NCBI RefSeq assembly: GCF_036884655.1
Contig: NC_088356.1
Span: forward strand, 12,727,001 to 12,791,000
Reading direction: 5' to 3'
Length of the DNA stretch: 64,000 bases
DNA from: Musa acuminata AAA Group
Lineage: Eukaryota > Streptophyta > Magnoliopsida > Zingiberales > Musaceae
Numbering within the stretch: position 1 is the stretch's first letter; each line of letters opens with the position of its first letter. The notes under the pieces are model-generated. The model was given only the letters and a program-made list of their open reading frames with translations. It searched no databases and had not been told where the DNA came from. Below, one piece after another: positions 47,699 through 59,145 of this stretch. Both the position numbers and the translations under genes were made by a program.

Positions 47699-49689
47699 AT
47701 GACATCCTCTCCTTCCTCCTCTTCTACCCCTTCCCACGGAGCCAGGGAGGGACGTCCTCCTCCGTCCCCCGTTGAATCCTCTGATGGGGAAGCGATGCGG
47801 GCCCTCGAAGCCTTGATGTGGCCGCATGACCTAGACTCCTCCGTGAGCGGGTCATCGCTGGGGGGACTCCGGGAGCGTTATGGTATCTCGGAGGACTATA
47901 TCCTTAGTGCGCCCGAATCGGGACAGCGGGCGTATGACCCGGTCCCGAAGGGTTTTGCCTTAACCCTAGACGCCCTGGAGGCGGGTTTGCGTTTTCCCCT
48001 TCACCCCCTCATTGTATCCTGCATCTCCCTCTGGTGGATTTCGCCGTCCCAAGTGGCGCCGAACTCCTGGCGCTACCTAGTGGTGTTCCTGGGGGAATGC
48101 CGCCATACCAACATCACCCCCACCCTCGACCTGTTCCGTTCCTGTTACCGTCTCTCCAAGGGGCCGGGGGGCTATTTTCTATCTGCCCGGGCAAGCTTTC
48201 GAGTCGGGGGGCCCCTTCCAACAACAAAGGGTGAAAGGGGAGGTTTTTTTATGTTAGCCATGCAAGGGATTGGGGCTTCGGAGTTCGGTGGTCCGCGAGG
48301 GGTGTCGATAACACCGTCCCGAGCCTAAGCGAAGCAGAGCGCCGAGATCTGGGGAGGCTTAAAGAGGTTCTCCCCAACTCACAGCCCCTCCGAAATATGA
48401 CCGAGCAATGGCTGGTCGAGGTGGGTCTCAGCCCGACGCCTCCGGGTACGTCAGTAACGCTAGGTTCGGACATTGAATGGCTTAATTCTGGTACTAATAT
48501 TTTTCCTATTCTTTGTAGAAATGGTGAACCTCCGATCGCTTCTAAGCGGTCAGGCGTCGCAGGCCCCCCTTCCGGCACTGCCGGCCGACCCGTAGCCCGG
48601 CTCGAAGGATGCACCGCTGGAAGTCGAGGTCGGGCGTCCTCGGAAAAAGGTGAAGGTAGCACCTTCAAAGGGAGCTGAAGCGGGCTCCCGTCGGGGCGAG
48701 GCCGGGCCTAGTCGGCATGCGACCGGGAAGGGCCCGCGCCCTCCCTCCGTACGTGACCTGTGTCGGCTGCCCGTCGGGGATGAGGAGTCGTTCCTAACGC
48801 GGCTGGTGGGTGAGATCCCGACCGGGGAGGCAAGCGACCCCCTGGTTGCCCGTTGGGGAGGCCTATCCCAAGGGGACAAGGTGTGGGCCGGAGGGGACTC
48901 CTCCGCATTGTTCCTTCGAGGCGCACTTCATCCCGACATGGCTCGGGATTTGTATACCCTGCCCTCTGAGGCTTTGCTTGGCAAGTCTGCCAAGTCCTTG
49001 ACCTGGGTAAGTGCATCTCCTCCTTCCCGTTTGGGGTTGTTTCTCCGACGCTGTTCTTCCTGACCCGCCTTTCTTCTTATAGGGCCTTCACTATGCGACG
49101 GCCCTGATGGACAAGGGTGTGTGACGCTGGCCGGGTCATCGGGGGCCTCGTTAGTCGCAACGCCGAGCTCCGCCGTCAGGTCGAGGAGGCCCGAGCCGAG
49201 GCCGACCCGGAGGCCGTGACGGCCGTCGAGAAGCGTACGGCGGACTCGGAGGCGGAGGCGGCTCGCCTAAGGACGGAGCTCGAGGCCTCCAAGAAATCAA
49301 ACGAGGAGCTCCAGAAAACCATAAGGGTAGAGTGGACCGAGCTCCGTCTGTTGAAGACGAAGGCGAGCGCCCTCGGCAAAAAGCTGGAGGAGGCGAAGGC
49401 GGAGACGAGAGCGGCCTCTGAAGCGCCGGCGGAGGAGGCACGTCTCCGACCCGTCAAGGACAGGGAGCTCATCGAGGCGTACAAGAAGTCCCAGGGGTTC
49501 GAACTCGGGCTGACGCGGACGGGACGGGTGTCTTTTGAGTATGGATACCGCATTGCGACGTCTCATTTCCGCGCTCGCCACCCCGGCCTCGGGGTAGAGG
49601 AGGACCCCTTCACTCCCCACCCCGAGGATCTGGAGGTGGACATGCCTGAGGACATCCCCTTTGACAACCGCCTGGACGTCCCATTGTAA
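47699..49689 (+). pseudogene. Tat antisense ORF (Transposase_28-like domain plus coiled coil)
   Basis: On the strand opposite to pol. The first part (47699-48328) starts MTSSPSSSSTPSHGAREGRP and contains LRERYGISEDYILSAPESGQ, GFALTLDALEAGLRFPLHPL and FRSCYRLSKGPGGYF, which resemble the putative gypsy-type transposon domain (Transposase_28) found in many plant genomes. The frame is lost near 48328; a matching continuation (GRLKEVLPNSQPLRN) follows in another frame, then possible introns near 48450-48520 and 49005-49083. The third part (49117-49689) is a Glu/Ala-rich coiled coil (AELRRQVEEARAEADPEAVT) with a conserved tail (GYRIATSHFRARHPGLGVEE). It is probably an inactive copy. Its function in Tat elements is unknown. 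Confidence 0.7.
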
Positions 49690-49841
49690 TAAGAGGGTCC
49701 TGTATTTTGTTTTTGTGCTAGTCGGTCTTGTAAGTCAGGGTCGAGTCTTGTAAGTTGGGGTCGGGGTCTTATAATCCCAGATTTTTAAATGAAAGAAAAT
49801 TTTTTTTTCTTCTCTTGTGTGTTGCCTAGCTTTTGTTTTAT

Positions 49842-50974
49842 TCAGACGAAAAACTTCTTAAGGTTCTGGACGTTCCACGTTCTCGGTAAAGAAGTGCTAG
49901 TCATTGTCGCGAGTCGATATGTGCCCGATCGGATTATCTCGACGACCCGATAAGGTCCTTCCCATTTGGGGGCCAACTTCTCCCTGGCCCGGGTCGGGTC
50001 ACTAACTTCGGTTTTGCGGAGGACCAGGTCGTCTAATTTAATCGGTCGGGGTCGTACCTTCCGGTTGTAGACCCTCGCGATAGCTCTCTTATAAGAGAGG
50101 ACCTTCAAGTGTGCGTCGGCATGCCGCTCCTCGAGCATGTCGAGGCCAGCTCGAAGTCCTTCGTGATTTTCTCGTCATAGTTTCTCGTCCGAAGGGTGGG
50201 AATAGCTACCTCGGGCGGTAGGACAGCTTCGGTTCCGAACGCGAGGCTGTAGGGGGACTCTCCAGTCGCGGTCTTGGGGGTGGTACGTAATGACCATAAG
50301 ACGCTCGGGAGTTCGTCCGTCCAAGCCGATCGGGCTGCGGACACTCTTCTTTTGAGCCCGTCTAGAATGGACCGATTGGTTAGCTCTGCTAGCCTGTTCG
50401 TTTGAGGGTAAGCCACCGAGCTGAACCTTAGCTGGATTTTGTGGCTTGCACAGAACTCTCAGAACCTTCTACCGGCGAACTGAGGCCCATTATCTGTAAT
50501 GATGGTTTTGGGCAAGCCAAACCGAGTCACCAAGTTCCTCCATATGAACTTTTCAATTTGTCGCTCCGTGATTGTCGCCAGTGGTTCGGCCTCAACCCAC
50601 TTGGTGAAATAATCCACTCCCACAATGATGTATTTTCGCTGTCCCGAGGCTGGCGGGAAAGGTCTGAGCAGGTCCAAACCCCACTGTGCGAACGACCATG
50701 CGTAATCGATCGGGGTGAGCGGGACAGCGGCCTGCCGGGGCGCGCGGGCGTGCTCTTGGCACGAACTGCACCGTTGCACGTAGACCTTCGCATCCTGGCA
50801 CATGGTCGGCCAGTAGTACCCTTGGCGAAGTATTTTGTGCGCCAGGGTTCGCCCGCCAATGTGTTCCCCACAGATTCCTTCGTGGACCTCGGCCAGAACC
50901 GTCCAAGCTTCGTCGGGCTCCAAGCACTGTAGGAGGGGGTATGTGAAGGACCGCTTATAGAGCCGTCCGCCCAC
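49842..50974 (-). pseudogene. Tat integrase, broken by a stop and frameshifts
   Basis: From 50974 down: a zinc-binding H2C2 module (HEGICGEHIGGRTLAHK and CQDAKVYVQRCSSCQEHA), then the catalytic core with the first Asp in WGLDLLRPF, the second in DNGPQFAGRRF, and a Glu in the position expected for the third (NRLAELTNRSILDGLK). A TGA near 50459 interrupts the frame just after GRRF. The C-terminal domain (50138-49842) ends KLAPKWEGPYRVVEIIRSGT in a shifted frame. The stop and frameshift mean no intact integrase is made. Confidence 0.85.
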
Positions 50975-50975
50975 C

Positions 50976-52010
50976 TCAGAGTACCACGCATGCGTACAGC
51001 GCAGGCGCCGAGCCGTAGCTTCGTGGGGGGGGAAGGGTCTCGTCCCGCTTGAAGCGCAGCAACTCTTGTACCCACGTGATTGGCACGCCGCCCGAGGCCG
51101 CAGCTGCGATTTCGATGGCGCGGGAAGGGAGTTCCTCGACCTCGGGCCAGGCTTCGGGGGCGGACTTCGACGCCAGCTTAGCTAGCGCGTCGGCTCGCTC
51201 GTTCTCTCCCCTCGGGACATTAGATAATGTAAAACGAGGGAACTTGGCGATCAGGTTCTTTACCTGTGCTAGGTAATTCGCCATGATTGGGTCCCGAGCC
51301 TCGTACCTGCCGCTGAGTTGTTCGGCTACCAGCTGCGAGTCGGTGAGGACGTGTATGGCGACCACTTGCATTTCGAGGGCCAACCTGAGTCCTGCTAGGA
51401 GCGCCTCGTATTCCGCCTCGTTGTTAGTGACTTGGAACCCGAAACGGAGGGAGCGCTCGAACGAACGACCGTCGGGAGCTAGCAGCACCAGCCCCGCGCC
51501 GGCGCCCTTTGAGTTGGCCGATCCGTCCACGTGCAGGACCCATGCTTCAGGAGGTCGCTCGAGATCCACATCCTCGGTCTGAGTTAATTCTGCGATGAAG
51601 TCGGCCACGAACTGGGCTTTGATGGCGGTTCTGGGTATGTATCGTACGTCATGCTCGCCGAGCTCCACCGCCCATTTGAGAAGACGTCCTGCAACATCAA
51701 ATTTAGACAAGATCTGCCGAAGTGGTTGGTCGGTGATGACCTCCACTGGGTGAGCCTGGAAGTAGGGGCGTAGCTTCCGGGCTGATAGCACAAGCGCCAG
51801 TGCCAGTTTCTCAATTGGTGGGTATCGTTCCTCGGGCTCGTTCAGGACGTGACTGACGTAGTAGACCGGTAGCTGTTCGCCGGAGTTTTCTTTGATCAGA
51901 ACGGAACTGACTGCGTGTTGGGAGGCAGCCAGGTAGAGCTCCGGAAATGGTGGAGCTCCGAAAGAAGCTAGTAGCGTTCCGACGTTGCAGGATGATAGTT
52001 TGCACCACAC
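50976..52010 (-). pseudogene. Tat double RNase H
   Basis: A 344-codon open frame. Residues about 22-150 are the RNase H domain that follows Gypsy reverse transcriptase (PELYLAASQHAVSSVLIKEN, LLKWAVELGEHDVRYIPRTA). Residues about 183-310 are a second, stand-alone RNase HI with acidic residues in place (HVDGSANSKGAGAGLVLLAP, NNEAEYEALLAGLRLALEMQ, LTDSQLVAEQLSGRYEARDP). Two RNase H domains in series are a hallmark of Tat elements. Reverse transcriptase should precede it but is missing, and the frame to integrase is shifted near 50975. Confidence 0.85.
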
Positions 52011-52404
52011 CCGTCAGAGCTCGGGAAGTGGTGCATGAGTCCGGGTGGGGGCCCCTTGCTGTTGCAAAGGCCGGGTCATATGCGGGGGCGTCGGTTGGGA
52101 GACGAGCGGGATGATAGTTTGCACCACGCCCGTCAGAGCTCGGACTTGATGAGCGAGGTCGTGAAAGGCTTCGGGCGATACCGGCGACGGGCCGGCGGGG
52201 CACTGTCAGGCGGTGATAAACCCGGGTCGTTGAATAACCGCCAGTAGCGTTCCGACGTTGCGGCGGGGCGTTCATCTCGGGATTCATCACGCGGGGGATG
52301 TTCCCCCGGGGTGCTGATCGTGGGCAGTCCGATAGCCGCGGGGTTCGTCAGAGTGGATTTGTTGATCGCTCGACATTCGGACGGCCCTCCTTCTAGCGCC
52401 AATC

Positions 52405-53042
52405 TGTTAGTGTAAACAACTTTATGCCGTGGCCTCGGGGGCCGACGCGGCTTGGTCGGGGTCCGGATGACGGGGATCTGGTGCGGCGTCCCACGAGATT
52501 GCCCAGGTGGCCGGTTAAGGTGGTCTGGTCGGGACATTGCGTCAAGAGGAAAGCTTTTGAGCGGCGCTGGGAAGAAGCAACCCCGTCCTTACACCTGCAC
52601 ACAGGTCGGGTCGGAAGCTCGGCCCGACCCCGACGATCAAGTTAGTGGATGTGGAGGGGGCTTCAGGTGAAGAAGTGCTCTCTCCAAGCCAATCTGTTTT
52701 TTTTTCCTCTCCCTCTCGTTTAGAATTCGGGGGTATTTATAGGTAAGTTTAGTGTTACTTGATGTGCCTGTCCGCAGGAGCAGGATCGTACCTCTGATGG
52801 CATCTGACATTGCCATTGGCGTTGCGTGGAGAACCGAATTGCCGCAGGGCATGGGCGAGCCTCGGTCGCCGTTCTCCTCTGCCTTGGCCAAGCATGTTGG
52901 GTCAGATAACGATGAAGTTGTTGTCTGAGAGCGGGTGGCGTCAGCGCACATCTCATCGGCATTATTACCCTCTTTGGGGCAGAGTATCGTTTAGGCATGG
53001 CTGACGTCGTGACGCGTCATGTTGCCATTATTACCCTCATCA
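52405..53042 (-). repeat. Tat element LTR (5')
   Basis: 638 bp with TG...CA ends and a minus-strand TATA box (complement of TATTTATA at 52734-52741). The primer-site candidate begins two bases inside it (RC of about 52385-52402). The tRNA was not identified. Confidence 0.9.
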
Positions 53043-53458
53043 GGCTCCTATTGTGTTTGCTGTCGTAACTTATCACATCAGACCGCCTAAAGAGGGAGAG
53101 TGCTACCACAGAGGCGGAAGAAAGAGGCGTCGCGTCGTAGATGCAAGGTCGGCGAACAAACACCGTATGATGTCTGATAGATAGCAGGAAGTAATAATAG
53201 TGAATGAGTGAAAAAGCATTTTTGATGCCAAAATAAAATGGAATGGTGTCGAATGATAAAACCAAGAATAAAAACTACACAAAAAAAAAAAAAAAACATG
53301 ACTGCTAGTCTACGCCCACCCCGTTATTCTGATATATCTCTAGATCTCGGCAGGAATAGCAACACAAACACCTAGTTGAAATTTCAGCTGAAACACCACC
53401 ACCACCACCACACGTCCGAAAAATAAGCTAGGCTAGGGCGAGTCAAAGTCGACGAGAC

Positions 53459-56400
53459 TCAGAAGACCGGACAGCCTTCCACTTGCACCCCTTTGGCCGT
53501 CGGACACGTGGCGAGCGGGCAGTGCTCATCAGTTCCCCACCAGTCGATGCTCGTGTTCTCCATGTTGAGCGCGAAGTATAGCAGGACGCCCATGAAGGCG
53601 ACTCCCGCGTCCATGGCCGCCGACAGAATGTAGTTGAACCGCTCCCACCACTTCTTCCGGCGGCGGTACACCGCGTAGTTGAAGACGGTGCCCACCACGA
53701 CCCACGCCGTGAAGTTGATGGGGCTGGCCGGGGGCATAATCCCCGTCGCCCCCAGCAGCACCGGGAGGTTGACCAAGGGGATCCACGACCGAGCCGGGAA
53801 CGCCCTGTGCAGGCCCCACACCAGCACGGGACCGATGGCGCCGCCCAGGAAGAACCAGTTGAGGGATCCGTAGTTTCCCAGCGGCCCAAAGATGCGCCTG
53901 GGCCCCACCAATCCCCAGATGACCGAGGCGTCGAAGAAGACCCGGTCGCCCGGGCACGTCCAGGGGCTGTTCGGGGGCAGCCGAGCTCGGTCGCATATGT
54001 TATCGATGGATCCCAGCATCCAGTGCGCCACGGTGATGTTGATGGTTCCGGCGATGATGGTGCCTATCAGCTGTCACAGAATTGGCTCAGCGGACGATGA
54101 CGAGTTGCATGTGACACGCGGTGTCAGTAGCGAATTCACGAGTCGAGTGGTACTCCTTACCTGAACCAGGAACATGGATCTGGGTGGGATCTTCATGTAA
54201 TGGCCAAGCTTAAAATCCGCCAGGAAGGACACGGCCTGGGCCATGCTCATGTAACCATACACTTTGAAGCAGACATTGGAGATGGGCTTCCCCGGTTGCA
54301 GTAGACCCATCATGTATTCGGTGATGATGTTGAGGCCCGGAGTCTTTTTCCCATCCGTCCAAAGCAGCAGCAATACCGGTTCAGATACAGTAGCGAAAAA
54401 AAAGGAAGAGATGCAAAATGATTGTTACCTGGTTGGTGGTGGCGGTAATGATGCTGATGGGGAGGGTGAAGATGAAGGCAAGAGCGCAGGCGAAAAAGAG
54501 CCCCCAGACTGGCAGCTGAACTTGATCTTTGAGCACCGTGCAGAGCACCACCGACACCGCCACGGTCAGTAGGAGCAGAGAGTAGAACCACCAGCCGGGG
54601 ATGTCCGCGTACTTGTGCATCAAGCGCGTGTGGATGTCTGGCTTCCCTTTATAGGAAGCACGGTACCGGTCGTGGATCTCCCTGCACCATGTGACAATTA
54701 CATAATAGTTTGATTTGATTCTTCTCGAACCATTCTCTCTCAAATGCAATTCTCAGAGAAACGACCGCCGATTATAGGTATGTAGATACTGTCAATAAAA
54801 CATTCTCCGAGTGTACTCTGTTGAAAGTTTGCCTTTATGCTACCATTCGTTTGCAAGGAAAATAAATGGACCGATTTGATGTAGTAATTTTGCACGCTAG
54901 AAGATGATCTAGAGCAACAACAAGGAAGCCGTAAATTAAGTTTCGGTTTAGTAAGAAAGAGAGACAGAGAGAGAGAGAGATGCAAGCGAGGAACATACCT
55001 GCCATAGAAGAACATAACATGGGTGAACGTAGCTGCGATGGCAGCAAATCCGAAACCATAGCTTAGAGCAAAGAACATGCTCAAATTGATCCTTCCTTGC
55101 TTCTCATAAGCCGCCATGTCGATCTCGAACCGATCGTTCACGATGGCAGTGATGTTGTACTTTCGGCCAGTCGCAGCGAACAGCTCCGAGGAGAAGATGG
55201 GAAAAGTCTTGGCATCGAACGAGTTGAGACCCCAATAGGCCACGGGTATGGCGATGTATACGAAGATGACGAAGCCGATGAAGACGTTGACGATGGCGAA
55301 GAAAGGGGACACCAGCGGGCTGCCGAGGAAGGAAACGACGGTGGACCAGTCGAGGGTGAAGGCGCCGATGGCCAACCCATTCAGGCCGGACCCGAGCTGC
55401 TGGGCCGTGACAGAATTGGAGAACAACCAGCAGACCCACGACATGCTGGTGATGGTCGGGAAGAAGTACCCTGGCACCGTGTACCAGCAGAAGCTGCAGA
55501 TGAGCACGATGACGAAGAACTTGGCTCTCGAAATGCGGCGAATTCGGCCGTCTTCTTTCTCATGCAACGCTCTGCGATCAGTAGAAAGCTCGCTTTTAAA
55601 TTTGCAATTTATAATAACGAAAACTAGGGTGGCCTTTTGTATTTACCCCCCAAGAATTTTTTTTTCCTTATCTGATGTTTCTGTAGCTCTCCTAGAGACA
55701 TAGATAAGATGAAAAGACGCTTTTGAGGTAGGGATCATAACGAGGAGTTAATTCAAAGGGTCCATCTATGAATTCATATTGGCTTGGTGCAAATAAACCA
55801 GAAAAGCCAATCCGAATCAATGTAACCGATTTGGTTAGTTTGATTTTTTTTTCTTAATAATCGATTCAATTCTGTTCCAAAAATTCTTAATTTCAACTAG
55901 GAAAATAAGGTACCATTTAAAACTATCATAAATCATATGGTACATGATTCAAATGTGTATCTATATGAATGAGGTGTTTTCGGTTGAAATTATACGTGTG
56001 CATATCGATCAAATAATACCTAAAGCTTTGATTCTTTCTTGTGGGCTTATGATCGTTAGGTTCCATTTTAATTTGTATCAACGGCGGATCATCAGTTCTG
56101 CTCGGCCTACGAGACAGCAACAGATACTCGTCGGGGATAAGAAAGATGTTACTGGAATAAAAAAAAGGCATCCGTAACAAACTTGACATTCAAAACCGTT
56201 CATCTCATTTTTCCTTCTTACGGATGTTATGGAAACAACGGGATCTCCATCCGCGTCACATCGGTGGCTGCGGTGTTACGTCACCGGTGTCACGTGAACG
56301 GAGGTGCACAACACACGAGGCCGCGTAGGATTTAAGAAAAAGGGAAGAATGCGGGAGTCACCGATGAAGAAGCGTGATCGCAACCGATCATTCAAAAAAC

Positions 56401-57527
56401 CAAGAGCAACATGGTCGGTGGATTTGACATGGGAGGGTCCAGATTCCTATCGCATGCCCGACGGAGATGTGGCGTAGAAATGTGGATCCTCGGCACCGGT
56501 GGAGTCGAAAAATAAACTAATGGCAGATCAAGGATTAGAATGGTGAAGATGGAAGTTCCCAAGGCAAGAGGAGGTTGAGTTGGATGGAACAATGGCGTGT
56601 CTTGTACTTGGTATTCCAGGGTAAAATGGAAACACGGTGAATGACGAGACGGATTCAGCTGTGCAACAGAGGGATCATTCGGAGGAATCGAAATAGAATG
56701 CAGTAAGCGACCGACCGAGCGAGCATCATGGCGAGTCGAAGGAAGGATCGAATAGCAAAGCGAAGGAAGAAGGTAGAAGAACAATTACCGGAAGAGCGAG
56801 ACCTGCACGAGCGTGCTGGGCCACCACATGTGCGCCGGCTCCACCACGTACCGCCTCATCAGCCCCGCCCATCCGTACCCCAACACCTGCGCAACGCACG
56901 CAAACACAACCCATGAGTCGATTCGAATTGATCGGTTCACCGAACCCATTCCAATTCTAGAACGAATCAAATGAAGAGGAGGACATCATCGCATCGACGC
57001 CGAACCTGGGTGGTGATGATGAGCAGCCAGCCGGCGATTAAGCTGATACTCCGCTTGTAGAAGGCCCTGATGATGTTGACGATGCCGACGGCGTAGGCGG
57101 AGCCGTTGCCGAAGGCGCACCCGGCGTTGGCGAAGATGGAGATGAGAACGTGCTCCTTCATGTTGAAGGGCCCCGGGTTGAGGGAGAACTCCCGCTGCCC
57201 CAGCCCCGGCAGCCGGAACCTCCACGTGGGTAGCACCCGGGCCAGAAAGTGGCCCAGCGGCAGCGACGCCACCTGCACGGTGATCTGCGTGATCACCAGC
57301 GGCTCGCTGCGGTACGAGAAGAACTGGTTGAGGAACGACATCAGGCAGACGGACGCCAGCCCCAGGAACCACATTCGGAACGTCCACACCGGCAGCGTCG
57401 GGTCGTCCGTGTTCGTCACCGTCAGCCGCACCTGCTCGATCGGCGAGAACTCCTCATCCTCTTCCTCCTTCTCGGACGCCTCTTCGATCTCCATCGCTCC
57501 AGCCGTTCCTCTGCCACCGCCACCCAT
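53459..57527 (-). CDS. OPT: Oligopeptide transporter (OPT family, peptide-transporter clade)
   Basis: Six exons with GT-AG borders join in frame: 57527-57006, 56886-56789, 55571-54999, 54681-54429, 54343-54161 and 54070-53459, giving 746 residues, the normal size for plant OPTs. The N-terminus is acidic (EEDEEFSPIEQVRLTV) and cytosolic. The family motif NPG is at residues 117-119 (FSLNPGPFNMKEHVLISIFA) and KIPPR at 533-537 (HYMKIPPRSMFLVQ). Many hydrophobic segments fit a membrane protein of 12-16 helices. OPT proteins move small peptides, glutathione or metal chelates across membranes using the proton gradient; the substrate cannot be told from sequence here. No broken exon or missing motif was found. 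Introns are 119, 1217, 317, 85 and 90 bp. Confidence 0.93.
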
Positions 57528-57667
57528 CGTCTTGTTGCAAATGGGCTTTGGCGGTTTACTCTTCTGGGCGAAGACGAGGGATAAGAAGAAGAGGGAGGGA
57601 GGGGTATTTGTTTTGGTTGTTACTCACATTCGCTGGCGGTGGAGAAGAATTGGGGGGACTCTGTGAC

Positions 57668-58579
57668 TGCGAACAAATATAGACACTTGCTGGTGCAGCA
57701 GAGTCCGGCCTAAAAAATAATAGATAAAAAGTGAGCAGGAATCTCAGTCTGTCATCCTTTAAAAAAAAAAGAAAAAAGAAAAAAAAAGAGAGAGGCAATT
57801 TTCACATTTAATCCTCTAAAAAATCATTTAATCTCTGTTACTCGGCTGAAGCGGATTCACCGATGAGAACCGAGGAGTGTGGGTGTAGTGGACCACTCAC
57901 TTTTAGCTAAAGGTGTTTTGGCAGCGTTATCGATTGGACAGCGGCCTCGGTGGGGGTCCCTCCTTGATTATTTTTGGTACACTTGTTGTTTGGAAAATGG
58001 AAATGCAAGCTTCGGAACAGCAGTGACAAACGTTTGTTTATAAGAATACTTGGTCACAGCATGTTCGCTAGTTTGCCCATCGATTGACGATATGGATTGT
58101 TCCTTCCCGATCAAGAGCACTTCCATCATGAAACGCTAAATTGGGTTCGGAGACACCCAGAGACGAAGTAGCGTGCGCGCTGTATCCATTCTTCTTCCTT
58201 TGGTGCACCGCTCGCCCATGCATCCCAATCTCATCGTGTGCGGTAACATGTTTGAGGTTTGTTTTCCATCCAAGTTATTGGTGATCGTAGAACAAGTAGC
58301 TGCGCCATGGAGTCGGAAAACTTTTAACCCACCCTGTTGTTGTCAGAGACATATTTTGGTGGAGCTTAATCTGTCCTGCCCATCCGGCATACATCGACCT
58401 GTCAAACCGTTACGCTCCAGCCCAAGCCGATGAGGAACGCCGTCGTGTTGCTCTCTCCAGTAGCTTTTTTGTGGAGTAGCTGCCTCTGCTCCCATGCTCT
58501 CTTCTCTTTGTTATGCGTGGTTCGATCAATACTTTTACTGTTTGTTCTCTAGAAAGCTAAACCATACATCGATCTGTTT

Positions 58580-58616
<37 letters not shown>

Positions 58617-59145
58617 TGCGGAGGCCAACAACCTATGGAGGACGTCAAGACGTAGCAGGGAAAAAGTATAGAGCCGAGTCTCGAAGGAGAAATCGTATCT
58701 AAAATTTGGCCTTTACTGAACCTGATGTAACGCAAGAATCAGCAATTAGTTTCCTTTCGAAAAGTCACTTCTTATGCTCTTCGCAAAATGTACGGCACAA
58801 GCTGGATGAAATGCTAGCTGAAACCACACTTTCAACTAGAAACAGTCGCTCAAAGCTGCTATGTCTCTTTGTTCTACGATGTTTCTCTCGTGAGAATACC
58901 AGTGTGTGAGGGTGATACATCCCCTCCCACCGAGACAAATTATTCTGGTCAAATTCTTGGGCTCCCCTTGTGCGACAAATCTGCATCCACGACCTTTTCG
59001 GTATGAAGGGTGAACCAGCCATGGCAAGCTGATTTTTATCAGACCATTACCGGCAGAAAGAATTTATTTTCTGCATTCCTACCGGACATGAATGGTATGC
59101 TTGTGACGAGCACTGTCACATCCGCACGGTGTGCTTTACAGGACC
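57668..59145. other. Intergenic DNA with (CT)n
   Basis: No supported gene. A (CT)n run of about 16 units lies near 58583-58614. The remainder is mixed sequence with short open frames lacking recognisable features. Confidence 0.5.

Larger units (their letters stand above)
44673..53042 (-). mobile_element. Tat-lineage Ty3/Gypsy LTR retrotransposon, lacking gag-PR-RT
   Basis: Complete outer structure: LTRs 44673-45312 and 52405-53042, flanked by the perfect target duplication GGCTC (44668-44672 and 53043-53047). The element reads on the minus strand: a primer-site candidate TTGGCGCTAGAAGGAGGG two bases inside the right LTR, two RNase H domains, integrase, then a plus-strand (antisense) ORF region, a tandem-repeat block, and a polypurine tract with a 16-G run beside the left LTR. 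A doubled RNase H, an antisense ORF and a repeat-rich 3' region are features of the Tat lineage. Gag, protease and reverse transcriptase are absent: only about 400 bp separate the primer site from RNase H. It is therefore non-autonomous. The LTRs differ at roughly 35 positions by eye. Confidence 0.88.

Noticed and set aside
54835..55059. Open frames within the OPT introns
   Set aside because: They read through the splice donor of the third exon. The spliced model keeps the family sequence without them.
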